This document shows positions 8,108 to 16,964 of a DNA stretch of 64,000 nt, piece after piece. Source of the stretch: Desulfarculales bacterium UBA696 (GTDB taxonomy: Bacteria > Desulfobacterota > Syntrophobacteria > Syntrophobacterales > Syntrophobacteraceae); contig DBMO01000024.1 in NCBI GenBank assembly GCA_002298995.1, positions 26,842 to 90,841 of the forward strand. Direction: 5' to 3'. Numbering within the stretch: the stretch's first letter is position 1; every line of letters begins with the position of its first letter. A program made the position numbers and the translations under genes. The notes under the pieces are model-generated. The model ran no database searches, was not told the DNA's origin, and saw only the letters and a list, made by a program, of their open reading frames with translations.

Positions 8108-11100
8108 ATGGCAAACGGGACCGAGTTCCCGGACGACGATCCACTATGGTACAAGGACGCGGTCATCTACGAGCTGCACATAAAAGCCTTCTATGACGCC
8201 GACGGCGACGGCACCGGCGATTTCCAGGGCTTGACGCGCAAGCTCGATTATCTAAAGGACCTCGGGATCACTGCCGTCTGGCTACTGCCGTTCTACCCTT
8301 CGCCTCTGCGCGATGACGGCTACGATATCGCCGACTTCTACAATATCAATCCAATATACGGCAGGCTGGCGGATTTCCGGGAATTCCTGCGCGAGGCCCA
8401 CAAACGGGAAATCAGGGTCATCACCGAGATGGTGTTGAACCACACCTCGGACCAGCATCCGTGGTTCCACCGGGCAAGAAGGGCAAAGCCGGAATCGATT
8501 TTCAGGAATTTTTACGTCTGGTCGGACGACCCGAAAAAATACGCGGATGCGCGAATAATTTTCCAGGATTTCGAACCCTCGAACTGGACCTGGGACCCTG
8601 TTGCGAAGGCCTACTACTGGCATCGCTTCTATTCGCACCAGCCCGATCTCAATTTCGACAACCCTCACGTACAAAGGGCTATGTTTCGGGTAATCGATTT
8701 CTGGATGCGAATGGGGGTGGACGGCATGCGCCTCGACGCCGTGCCCTATCTCTTCGAGCGCGAGGGGACCAACTGCGAGAACCTTCCCGAGACTTATGAA
8801 TTCATACGGAAACTGCGAGCCCACGTAGATTCCAAGTTCAAAAACCGCATGCTGCTTGCCGAGGCTAACCAGTGGCCCGAGGACGCCGTCGCCTATTTCG
8901 GAGATGGCGACATGTGCCACATGGCTTTCCACTTCCCGCTGATGCCCAGGATGTTCATGGCTATACAGATGGAGGACAATTTCCCGATACTCGATATCCT
9001 GGACCAGACGCCGGAGATCCCGGAAACGTCCCAGTGGGCGCTGTTTCTTCGCAACCACGACGAACTCACCCTCGAGATGGTAACGGATGAGGAACGGGAC
9101 TATATGTACCGCATGTATGCAACCGACCCGCGCGCCAGGATAAACCTGGGAATCCGCAGGAGGCTCGCCCCCCTTCTTGGAAACGACCTGCGCAAGATAA
9201 AGCTCCTCTATGGGCTTCTTTTCACCCTTCCGGGCAGCCCGGTCGTCTATTACGGCAACGAGATCTGCATGGGAGACAACTACTACCTGGGAGACCGAAA
9301 CGGGGTGAGGACCCCCATGCAGTGGAGTCCGGACAAGAACGCCGGTTTTTCGAAAGCCGACCCCCAGCAGCTCTATCTGCCGGTGGTGATCGACTACAGC
9401 TACCATTATCAGACGATAAACGTGGAAAATCAGGAGCGAAACCCGTCGTCTTTTTTGTGGTTCATGCGCCGCCTGATTGCGCTGAGAAAGCGATACCGGG
9501 CCTTCGGCAGGGGACGCATGCGGCTGGTAAAATCTTCCAATAAAAAGATTTTCTCCTTCATAAGAGAGTACGGCGACGAAAAGATACTCGTTGCGGTAAA
9601 TCTTTCGAGGCTGCCCCAGATGGGGGCGCTCAACCTGTCGGAATTTGCCGGACTGGAACCCGAAGAGCTTGTGAGCCGCAATAAGTTCCATCAAATCCAG
9701 CAATCGCCCTACATCCTGACTTTTGCTCCCTACGGGGGATACCTTTTTTCACTCGGCCAGTCTGAAACTGGTCTGGTATGCGCCGGGGCCCCAACCGAAA
9801 GACTGGAGGCAGCGGTGCACTGGACAGATATTTTTCACGGAAAGATGCGGGAGGTATTGGAAAACGAGGTCCTTCCGGCCTATGTCGGCGGATGCCGTTG
9901 GTTTGGCGGAAAAGCGCGCCAGGTGTTTCAGATCCGAATCACCGATTTAGTCCCTCTGTTGAAAAATGGGATCGAATTTCGGATTATCCTTATGAAGGTG
10001 GACTATGTCGAGGGCTTGCCGGACCTTTACGTATTGCCGTTGGGGTTTGCAAAGGGGGAAGCGGCGGCGCGCATCTCGGATGAATTCTCCCCTGCGGTCG
10101 TCTCTCCAATCGAGGTGTCAGGCGAGAACGGTATCCTCTACGACAGCCTCTATGATGAAGATTTCAGCTCCGATCTGCTCTGGATGATGGCAAAGAGGCG
10201 CCGGACCAGGTCGCACTCAACCGAACTTTGGGCTTACCCGGGAAGAGGTTTCAGGTACGACGCGCTTCGAGCCCCGGAACGAATCAGGCCAAAAGTGCTT
10301 CGAGCAGACCAGAGCAATACTTCGGTTGTCTTCGGGGAGGAGTATTTCCTGAAGATATACCGCAATCCGGACGAAGGGATCCATCCCGACCTCGAGATAA
10401 CGAGATTTCTGACCGAAGTCGCTAATTTCACCCACATTCCGGCTTTCGCCGGGGGATTGGAACTCAAGCGCGAAAACGGGCATACCGTATCGCTCGGGAT
10501 CTTGCTGAATTATGTCCATAACCAGGGGGATGCGCTCAGCTATTTCATGTCCGGACTGAACCGTTATTACGAACAGATTCTGAGCAGGAGGGCCGAGCTT
10601 CCCGAAGCGCCGCGCACAAGTGCGACGCTCATGGACATGGCTGCCGCGGATACTCCTCCCGCTTTTCCATCAAACCTCGAAGCGGGCATTCCCTTCGAGA
10701 TGGTCTCGCTTCTCGGTACCAGGACCGCGCAGATGCACCAGGCCCTGGCCTCCGGTACCAATGACCCGGCATTTGCGCCCGAGAAGTTCACTGCTCTGTG
10801 GCAACGGTCGCAGTTTCAATCCCTGCAAAGCCTGCTGAAAAGGGTTTTCGCGCTCCTTAGCACAAACATCTCGAAGCTTTCCCCCGAATCGGCTGCGGAG
10901 GCTTCCTTGATTTTGGTCCAGATTGACCGGATCGTTTCAATCTATCGCCTGATTCTAAAAAAGAAACTCTCGGCAAAAAGAATCCGCGTCCACGGTGACT
11001 ATCATCTGGGCCAGGTTCTTTACACCGGAAAGGACTACATCATTATAGACTTCGAAGGAGAGCCGGCGCGCACCCTTGGCGATAGGCGCCTCAAACGCTC

Positions 11101-11437
11101 GCCGCTGCGAGACGTGGCCGGAATGATCCGATCCTTCCATTATGCAGCCTACCTTGCGCTCATGAAAGGGGCGGACATACGCGCCGAAGATGTGCCCATG
11201 CTGGAACCCTGGGCGGAACTGTGGTACAGGATCATGACCGCTGTATTTCTGCGCGCCTGGCTCGATGAAATGAAAACGAGCGACCTGGTTCCGGAAAGCA
11301 GGGAGGACATACAAATCCTTCTCGACACTTTTCTACTCGACAAGGCAGTCTATGAACTGGGCTATGAACTGAACAACCGCCCCGACTGGGCGATCATCCC
11401 CATCAGGGGAATCCGGCATTTGTTGGAAGGTGGATAA
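8108..11437 (+). CDS. treS: Trehalose synthase-maltokinase fusion (TreS-Mak/Pep2)
   Basis: 1109-residue bifunctional enzyme. Residues ~1-560 are a GH13 trehalose synthase (maltose/trehalose isomerase): 'DAVIYELHIKAFYDADGDG', nucleophile in 'DGMRLDAVPYLF' (Asp about 210), acid/base in 'LLAEANQWPED' (Glu about 252) and 'RNHDELTLEM'. The C-terminal ~500 residues are a maltokinase with a kinase-like catalytic loop 'VHGDYHLGQVL' (about 961-971) and 'IIDFEGEPAR' (Asp about 981). Together they convert trehalose to maltose and phosphorylate it to maltose 1-phosphate, the GlgE substrate. The frame is open from 8021, but the ATG at 8108 is preceded by AAGGAG and starts the conserved domain. Fusion of the two activities in one chain is a known arrangement. 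Confidence 0.95.
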   Translation: MANGTEFPDDDPLWYKDAVIYELHIKAFYDADGDGTGDFQGLTRKLDYLKDLGITAVWLLPFYPSPLRDDGYDIADFYNINPIYGRLADFREFLREAHKREIRVITEMVLNHTSDQHPWFHRARRAKPESIFRNFYVWSDDPKKYADARIIFQDFEPSNWTWDPVAKAYYWHRFYSHQPDLNFDNPHVQRAMFRVIDFWMRMGVDGMRLDAVPYLFEREGTNCENLPETYEFIRKLRAHVDSKFKNRMLLAEANQWPEDAVAYFGDGDMCHMAFHFPLMPRMFMAIQMEDNFPILDILDQTPEIPETSQWALFLRNHDELTLEMVTDEERDYMYRMYATDPRARINLGIRRRLAPLLGNDLRKIKLLYGLLFTLPGSPVVYYGNEICMGDNYYLGDRNGVRTPMQWSPDKNAGFSKADPQQLYLPVVIDYSYHYQTINVENQERNPSSFLWFMRRLIALRKRYRAFGRGRMRLVKSSNKKIFSFIREYGDEKILVAVNLSRLPQMGALNLSEFAGLEPEELVSRNKFHQIQQSPYILTFAPYGGYLFSLGQSETGLVCAGAPTERLEAAVHWTDIFHGKMREVLENEVLPAYVGGCRWFGGKARQVFQIRITDLVPLLKNGIEFRIILMKVDYVEGLPDLYVLPLGFAKGEAAARISDEFSPAVVSPIEVSGENGILYDSLYDEDFSSDLLWMMAKRRRTRSHSTELWAYPGRGFRYDALRAPERIRPKVLRADQSNTSVVFGEEYFLKIYRNPDEGIHPDLEITRFLTEVANFTHIPAFAGGLELKRENGHTVSLGILLNYVHNQGDALSYFMSGLNRYYEQILSRRAELPEAPRTSATLMDMAAADTPPAFPSNLEAGIPFEMVSLLGTRTAQMHQALASGTNDPAFAPEKFTALWQRSQFQSLQSLLKRVFALLSTNISKLSPESAAEASLILVQIDRIVSIYRLILKKKLSAKRIRVHGDYHLGQVLYTGKDYIIIDFEGEPARTLGDRRLKRSPLRDVAGMIRSFHYAAYLALMKGADIRAEDVPMLEPWAELWYRIMTAVFLRAWLDEMKTSDLVPESREDIQILLDTFLLDKAVYELGYELNNRPDWAIIPIRGIRHLLEGG

Positions 11438-11706
11438 ATCGGAGGAGGCGTTTCGTTTTTATGTCGGGTCCGCGGCCCCTTGAGTTTAGACCCTACCGCC
11501 CGTAAGAAAACTGCCCTCTCGGGGCAATTGAGTAACGTTTCCAGCACCGAAAAATGTTTATCCGGGCTATCTTCTTTCCAGGAAGAATTAAAGTCCGTAA
11601 TAGTTCGGCTATTGGCCTAAGGCGTCCAAACTCCCGCGGCGGGCTGGAAAGCCTGCCCCACGTTTGGCCTGATGATGGGCGGTTGCGAAAAAGGAGCGAG
11701 GAGCAG
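11438..11706. other. Intergenic spacer with GGCRGGCTGGAAA-type hairpin
   Basis: The gap between treS and glgB contains a small hairpin at 11638-11657 (arms GGCGGGC/GCCTGCC around TGGAAA). Related copies lie at 37726-37745 and 59160-59179, so it is a dispersed repeat rather than a gene-specific signal. No convincing promoter was found; glgB could be read through from treS. Confidence 0.5.
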
Positions 11707-13635
11707 ATGGATAAGGGCAATGTTAACCATGAATTCAGTCTGATTACCGATCATGACACTTTCCTGTTCAAACAGGGAAACCATTTCAGGCTCTACGAGA
11801 AGCTGGGTTCTCACATTGTAACCGTTGACGGCGAGGAAGGGACCTTTTTTGCCGTTTGGGCTCCAAATGCGCGGCAGGTCTTCGTAACCGGCGATTTCAA
11901 CTACTGGAACCATCGGTCGCACCCGCTTGCCGTCCGCTGGGACGGATCGGGAATCTTCCATGGATTCATCCCGGGCATCGGGAACGGTACGGTCTACAAG
12001 TACCACATCGTCTCGAACGAGGGCGGCTACTCGGTGGATAAGGGCGACCCGTTTGCCATGCACTGGGAAACTCCGCCCAGGACGGCCTCGATCGTATGGG
12101 ACATAAAATATGACTGGGGCGACCGGGAATGGATGGACGGCAGGGCGCGAGCGAACGCGTTGAGCGCGCCCTGCTCCGTCTACGAACTCCATTTCGGCTC
12201 GTGGAGAAGGGTGCCCGAAGAGGACAACAGGTGGCTGAGCTACCGGGAGATGGCCGAGGTGCTTCCCGATTATATCCAGGAGATGGGCTTTACGCACGTC
12301 GAGTTCCTCCCCATGATGGAACACCCGTTCTATGGGTCCTGGGGTTACCAGACGGTGGGCTATTTTGCCCCAACATCCAGGTACGGCACTCCGCAGGATT
12401 TCATGTACCTCATAGAGGCACTTCACCGAAAAGGGATCGGGATAATTCTCGACTGGGTGCCATCACACTTTCCAAGCGATGAGCACGGCCTGACTTTTTT
12501 CGACGGCACGCACCTCTTCGAGCACCAGGACCCCAAGAAAGGCTTTCATCCGGAGTGGAACAGCTACATCTTCAACCACGGGCGCTATGAGGTCAGGGCG
12601 TTTCTGATCAGCAGCGCCATGTTCTGGCTGGACAAATACCATGCCGACGGGTTGCGGGTGGATGCGGTCGCCTCCATGCTCTACCTCGACTATGCCCGCC
12701 AGGAGGGCGAGTGGATACCGAACATCCACGGGGGCAAGGAAAACATCGACGCCATCTACTTCATAAGAAGATTCAACGAAATGGTCTACCAGGATTTTCC
12801 GGACGTGCAGACAATTGCCGAGGAGTCAACCTCGTGGCCGATGGTGTCGCGGCCGGCCTACGTCGGCGGGTTGGGGTTCGGAATGAAGTGGAATATGGGC
12901 TGGATGCACGACACTCTGGAATACTTCGAGCTAAACTCGATCTACCGCAAGTTCCACCAGAATCTTCTGACGTTCAATGTATGGTATGCGTTCTTCGAAA
13001 ATTTCGTGCTGCCCCTGTCCCACGATGAAGTTGTCTACGGGAAAGGATCGCTCCTGCAAAAGATGCCGGGAGACGACTGGCAAAAGTTCGCCAATTTGAG
13101 GCTGCTCTTCGGCTACATGTTCGGGGAACCAGGGAAGAAACTCCTTTTCATGGGCGCCGAATTCGCACAATGGGACGAATGGTATCACGAAAAAAGCCTC
13201 GATTGGAACCTGCTCGAATATCCAGCCCACCAGGGTATTCAGAGGTGGGTCCAGGACCTCAACAGGTTCTACCGCGATGAACCAGCCATGCATGAGCTGG
13301 ACTTCAGCGGGCAGGGTTTCGAGTGGATCGATTTCCGGGACGCCGATTCCAGTATCATGGGCTTTATAAGGAAGGCCGAATCCACCGGAGACCTGATTCT
13401 GGTTGCAGTCAACGCCACTCCGGTACCGCGGCTCAACTACAGGTTTGGCGTCCCGAGGACGGGCGTCTGGAAAGAGATGCTTAACAGCGACTCGAAAATC
13501 TACGGAGGAAGCGGCCATGGAAACTTCGGCGGAGTCGAGACCGTACCCATACCGAGCCACGGCCGGTACGATTCACTCTCGCTCGTTCTGCCGCCGCTCG
13601 GGATCGTCTTCCTGAAAAGCGAAGCCCCCGAATGA
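11707..13635 (+). CDS. glgB: 1,4-alpha-glucan branching enzyme
   Basis: 642-residue GH13 branching enzyme that cuts alpha-1,4 chains and re-attaches them as alpha-1,6 branches. A single CBM48 domain ('GTFFAVWAPNARQVFVTGDF') precedes the barrel, which shows 'GIILDWVPSHFPSDEHGL', the nucleophile in 'GLRVDAVASMLYLDY' (Asp about 319), the acid/base in 'IAEESTSWPMV' (Glu about 372) and 'LSHDEVVYGKGSL'. It is shorter than E. coli GlgB, lacking the extra N-terminal domain, like many bacterial enzymes. The frame extends upstream to 11554, but the ATG at 11707 lies behind AAGGAGCGAGGAG and starts the recognised protein. With GlgE it would build branched glucan. Confidence 0.95.
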   Translation: MDKGNVNHEFSLITDHDTFLFKQGNHFRLYEKLGSHIVTVDGEEGTFFAVWAPNARQVFVTGDFNYWNHRSHPLAVRWDGSGIFHGFIPGIGNGTVYKYHIVSNEGGYSVDKGDPFAMHWETPPRTASIVWDIKYDWGDREWMDGRARANALSAPCSVYELHFGSWRRVPEEDNRWLSYREMAEVLPDYIQEMGFTHVEFLPMMEHPFYGSWGYQTVGYFAPTSRYGTPQDFMYLIEALHRKGIGIILDWVPSHFPSDEHGLTFFDGTHLFEHQDPKKGFHPEWNSYIFNHGRYEVRAFLISSAMFWLDKYHADGLRVDAVASMLYLDYARQEGEWIPNIHGGKENIDAIYFIRRFNEMVYQDFPDVQTIAEESTSWPMVSRPAYVGGLGFGMKWNMGWMHDTLEYFELNSIYRKFHQNLLTFNVWYAFFENFVLPLSHDEVVYGKGSLLQKMPGDDWQKFANLRLLFGYMFGEPGKKLLFMGAEFAQWDEWYHEKSLDWNLLEYPAHQGIQRWVQDLNRFYRDEPAMHELDFSGQGFEWIDFRDADSSIMGFIRKAESTGDLILVAVNATPVPRLNYRFGVPRTGVWKEMLNSDSKIYGGSGHGNFGGVETVPIPSHGRYDSLSLVLPPLGIVFLKSEAPE

Positions 13636-13942
13636 AGTTGCAGGTCGCGATAAGCTGCTGGTAATGTTCAGAAATGTGGGGTGGGCACGGTTTTTTGCGC
13701 CACCGGCATTTGGCCTCCGAAATACGCAAAGGACGATGGGCACGATAAGTGAGCTTTGCCCACACCCTAATTGATTTAATCGGGCACTTTGCTTAAAATT
13801 CCATGACAATCAACTGGGCTATTTAGATCCGGTTATCAGAATCATATTCAATCCCTACTGACCCGAAGCGGCCTGATGCTTCGGCAACGCGAAATCGAGC
13901 AGCAATGCCCCAGGCGCGGAAAACTTATAATGGGGGATTGAA
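13636..13942. repeat. Intergenic spacer with GGGCACG-type repeats and a hairpin
   Basis: 307 bp without a gene. Two GTGGGCACG-like units (near 13681 and 13736) belong to the family seen at 34216-34358 and 37937-37965. A 7-bp hairpin CCGAAGC/GCTTCGG spans 13863-13884. A TATAAT at 13926-13931 lies only 12 nt from the next start codon and lacks a good -35, so I do not call it a promoter. Confidence 0.45.
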
Positions 13943-15658
13943 ATGAACTACCGCCTTTCAGATCTTATCGATGTCGAAAAGACCCAGGAGTTGCTCCAAA
14001 ATTTCAAGGACGCCCAGGGGATTTCCGCGGCCATAGTGGATCTCGAGGGGGTCGTGCTCGTTGCCTCGAGCTGGCAGAGAGCCTGCACGGTGTTCCACAG
14101 GTTAAACGAGACGGCTTGTCGCAAATGTGTAGAAAGCGACACAAAACTTGCGAATGAATTGCTGGAAGGAAAAACTTTTTCCCTCTACCGCTGCTCGAAC
14201 GGCCTCACAGACGCGGCCTCTCCCATAGTAATCGAAGGCAAACACCTCGCGAATGCCTTTATAGGCCAGTTTTTTACCAGAGAGCCAGACCTGGATTTCT
14301 TCCGCGGCCAGGCGAAAGAGTTAGGCTTCAATGAGTCCTCCTATATAGAGGCCATATCAGAAGTGCCGATCGTGCCTGAAGAAACCCTGCCTTCAGTTCT
14401 TTCATTTCTTACCTCTTTTGCCGAGATGATAGCCTCCCTCGGCCTCAAGCAGATGGAGCAGCTGCAAACCGAGAAAGAACTGAGGAAGGCTCAGCAAATT
14501 CTGGAAATAAAGAACAGAAAACTCCGGGAAAGCGAAGAGGACCTCAATCGCGCCCAGGCGGTGGCTCACACCGGAAGCTGGCGCCTGGACGTTCAGCGAA
14601 ATGTCCTGCACTGGTCCGACGAGACCTACCGGATGTTCGGGGTCCCTAGGGGCGTTCCGATGACATACGAGGCATTTCTTGCCCTGGTGCATCCGGAGGA
14701 CTTGGACCTCGTCAAAGTTTCATGGCAGGAAGCCCTTGCCGGCGCCCCATATGAAATCGAGCATCGAATCGTTGTGGGCGAGACCGTCAAATGGGTCCGT
14801 GAGCGGGCCGAGTTGGAGTTTGACGGTGAGGGGAACCTCGGATCCGGGTTCGGATCGGTCCAGGATATTACCGGGCGCAAGCAGATGGAGGAAGAATTAA
14901 GAAAATCGCGTGACGAGCTGGAGCTTCGGGTCCAGGAGCGCACCGCCAAGCTGACTGAAGCCATGACCAGACTCGAACTGATGAACCAGGAACTCCAGGA
15001 ATTTACAAAATTGGCTACCCACGATCTCCAGGAACCGCTCAGAAAGATCCAGGCGTTCGGGGATCGTCTCAAGAGCCGATGCGCCGTAAAGCTCGACGAG
15101 ACCGAAATTGATTATCTGACCAGAATGGAAAGAGCCGCAAACCGGATGCAGCATCTCATAATCGATCTACTCGAGTTTTCCCGCGTGAGCGCCCGGCCCG
15201 AGCCGCTGGAACCTGTAAACCTGAACGATATGGCAGCGGAAATGATCGAATTATCCAGATCCCTTTTCACCATGAATGGAACGGTTGTGGAATTCTCCGA
15301 CCTGCCGACGGTTGAAGCAGACCCCGCCCAGATGAAGCAGCTTTTTCACTGCCTCATCGGAAATGCACTGAAATTTCAAAAAGAAGGTGTACCGCCCCAC
15401 CTGAAGGTGTATGCCCATGTTCAGGCGAGCGGCACCTCAATTTGTTTCGAGGATAACGGCATCGGTTTCGAGGAAAAGTACCTGGACCGCATTTTTGCCC
15501 CTTTCCAGCGTCTGCACGGCCATGGCGCATACGAGGGCACGGGGATTGGTCTTGCAATCTGCCGCAAAATCGTCGAAAGACATGGATGGACCATAACGGC
15601 AACAAGCACGCCGGGAGTCGGTTCAACATTTATTGTCACCATACCTCGGAGGAATTAA
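13943..15658 (+). CDS. PocR-domain / PAS sensor histidine kinase
   Basis: 571-residue kinase with no membrane segment. Residues ~5-165 form a PocR-like ligand-binding domain with conserved cysteines ('NETACRKCVESD', 'YRCSNGLTDAASPI'); ~195-315 is a PAS domain ('AHTGSWRLDVQRNVLHWSDE', 'EDLDLVKVSWQEAL'); a coiled coil follows. HisKA carries the phosphoacceptor in 'THDLQEPLRK' (His about 360), and the HATPase has 'IGNALKFQ', 'DNGIGFEE' and 'GTGIGLAICRKIVERHGW'. PocR domains are proposed to sense small hydrocarbon derivatives such as 1,3-propanediol. No response regulator is adjacent, so it is an orphan kinase. GGGGGATTG precedes the ATG. A link to the glucan genes upstream is possible but not shown. 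Confidence 0.88.
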   Translation: MNYRLSDLIDVEKTQELLQNFKDAQGISAAIVDLEGVVLVASSWQRACTVFHRLNETACRKCVESDTKLANELLEGKTFSLYRCSNGLTDAASPIVIEGKHLANAFIGQFFTREPDLDFFRGQAKELGFNESSYIEAISEVPIVPEETLPSVLSFLTSFAEMIASLGLKQMEQLQTEKELRKAQQILEIKNRKLRESEEDLNRAQAVAHTGSWRLDVQRNVLHWSDETYRMFGVPRGVPMTYEAFLALVHPEDLDLVKVSWQEALAGAPYEIEHRIVVGETVKWVRERAELEFDGEGNLGSGFGSVQDITGRKQMEEELRKSRDELELRVQERTAKLTEAMTRLELMNQELQEFTKLATHDLQEPLRKIQAFGDRLKSRCAVKLDETEIDYLTRMERAANRMQHLIIDLLEFSRVSARPEPLEPVNLNDMAAEMIELSRSLFTMNGTVVEFSDLPTVEADPAQMKQLFHCLIGNALKFQKEGVPPHLKVYAHVQASGTSICFEDNGIGFEEKYLDRIFAPFQRLHGHGAYEGTGIGLAICRKIVERHGWTITATSTPGVGSTFIVTIPRRN

Positions 15659-15721
15659 GGGATCTCAGGAATTTGAGGGATTCAGGAACTCAAGGGATCA
15701 AGGATTAACAGGAGTATTAGG

Positions 15722-15937
15722 ATGAGAATTCATTACTACGCCGACACGGATTCGATATACATCAAATTCTCGGACTTGCCGGCCTGGGAGGGGCGTGAAG
15801 TGTCTCAGGGCATAGTTATCGATTACACCGATGCCGGGATAGCGGTGGGCATGGGGATAGACAACGCAAGTGAGAGGGTGGATCTCAGTCGGCTCGTCCT
15901 CTTCAAATCGCCTTTCGGCGAAGTCACCGAGGAGTGA
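15722..15937 (+). CDS. DUF2283 protein
   Basis: 71-residue protein matching the small DUF2283 family: 'MRIHYYADTDSIYIKFSD' and 'VIDYTDAGIAVGMGIDNASE'. These proteins are short beta-rich polypeptides of unknown biochemical function, frequently encoded near toxin-antitoxin-like genes or on their own. An AGGAG lies upstream of the ATG. No partner toxin gene (such as DUF4258) is adjacent. The preceding 60 bp are an imperfect AATTCC/AAGGGAT low-complexity tract like those elsewhere in the window. Confidence 0.75.
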   Translation: MRIHYYADTDSIYIKFSDLPAWEGREVSQGIVIDYTDAGIAVGMGIDNASERVDLSRLVLFKSPFGEVTEE

Positions 15938-15981
15938 CCCAATCCTCCAATTCCTCGGGTCCCTTAAATTTCTTAATTCAC

Positions 15982-16257
15982 CTAAAAATGCCAGACTTCC
16001 ATTGCTCCAATGCCGCCGGTCACGAAGGGATAGCCGGCTCTTTTGCCAAACACCTCCATCTGCTGATACTGCTGTCTCATCATTGGATCGCTTAAGTCGG
16101 CATATTCAGGATTCGCGAAAAGGAGCTGCAACTCTCCTCCCGCGACGTAAGCCGCCCCGGGGCGCTGTGGATCGAGAAATACGCTTGTGGTCGCGCACCC
16201 GTAAATACCGAAAAGGACGATCAACGCGGTTGCTGCCAAAAAGATTTTCCTGTTCAT
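15982..16257 (-). CDS. Small hypothetical lipoprotein
   Basis: 91-residue predicted lipoprotein. The chosen start 'MNRKIFLAATALIVLFGIYG' leads directly to a lipobox Cys (about residue 21) and follows an AGGGGGCG ribosome binding site; an upstream in-frame ATG at 16296 would add 13 residues that spoil the signal peptide. The mature part ('TTSVFLDPQRPGAAYVAGGE') is not from a family I recognise. It is convergent with the DUF2283 gene and has no functional neighbour. Its Asp- and Met-rich middle ('YADLSDPMMRQQYQQMEVFG') suggests a small globular periplasmic domain. Confidence 0.6.
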   Translation of the reverse strand: MNRKIFLAATALIVLFGIYGCATTSVFLDPQRPGAAYVAGGELQLLFANPEYADLSDPMMRQQYQQMEVFGKRAGYPFVTGGIGAMEVWHF

Positions 16258-16630
16258 GTTTCGCCCCCTGAAAATCAGTGCTTTTGGAATGTTCATTGAA
16301 CAAGAATAGGATAAATACCGATTTGCCTCCGCGGAAGCTGTCCAGCGAGGAAGTCCTCGGAAATCAGGAATTCCATGATTCTTTAAGTTCTTGTTTTTTC
16401 ACTTAACTGATTGATCTGCCGCCTCAGGCCACTTATGGATATATCGGCAGATTATCCGCGGTACTTTAATATTCGCCCCCTTATTAGACCCCCTATTTAG
16501 AAGACTCATTCCTACTCTTATAGAAGACAGCGGCCAGAGCTTTCGGGTTGAACACACATTCATCCATTTTTTCCCGAATACTCACATCCAATATAAAGCC
16601 AAGATGGGCCGCAAGCTTGCACTCACCAAA

Positions 16631-16666
16631 ACCACCTCGATCCCCGCTGGTTCGAGGCGGTTTTTC
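16631..16666 (+). terminator. Terminator-like hairpin in a long intergenic region
   Basis: Arms ACCACCTCGA (16631-16640) and TCGAGGCGGT (16652-16661), one mismatch and an 11-nt loop, are followed by TTTTT. It lies in the 707-bp gap 16258-16964, which otherwise holds a 61-codon minus-strand ORF of doubtful reality and the inverted repeat at 16824-16907. What transcript it would end is unclear. Confidence 0.5.
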
Positions 16667-16823
16667 ATTCCGCCGCAATTTGATCTGTTTAAGGTCTCTG
16701 CAACATCCTCAAAAGATGTTTTGATGATTTAGTATTTTTTTGATACGGTTCGGCAAAATTTCTGCCCGGCGAATCAACGGCTTATATGTGAGTTTTGCTC
16801 AAGAAGGAGCTAATCCCCGCCGA

Positions 16824-16907
16824 CGTAGCCTAGCCCCTTGTGGGGCGTTCTTGTCTTGAAGGGCATTGTCATTTCTCCAAAAATCGCCCACAAGGGGCTA
16901 GGCTACG
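16824..16907. repeat. Near-perfect 23/24-bp inverted repeat upstream of tsaC
   Basis: The left arm (16824-16847) begins CGTAGCCTAGCCCCTTGTGG; the right arm (16885-16907) is its reverse complement with one base missing from a G run. The spacer is 37 nt. It could fold into a very stable stem in the RNA leading into tsaC, or represent the two ends of a tiny mobile-element remnant. There is no T-run after the right arm, so it is not a simple terminator. Confidence 0.7.
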
Positions 16908-16964
16908 GACAATCGGGCGACCTCACTTTGAACGCAACCTGGTATTGGAAGAGGCTTCTCCGAT

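Noticed and set aside
8282..9703. 473-codon open frame on the minus strand inside the treS-maltokinase gene
   Set aside because: It is a codon-bias shadow of the clearly homologous + strand GH13 enzyme; its translation has no domain and no ribosome binding site.
13863..13931. Hairpin and TATAAT upstream of the PocR kinase considered as a riboswitch or promoter
   Set aside because: No known riboswitch consensus is matched and the -10 lies 12 nt from the start codon without a -35.
16493..16678. 61-codon minus-strand ORF in the long gap before tsaC
   Set aside because: No ribosome binding site, no recognisable domain, and it overlaps a terminator-like hairpin.
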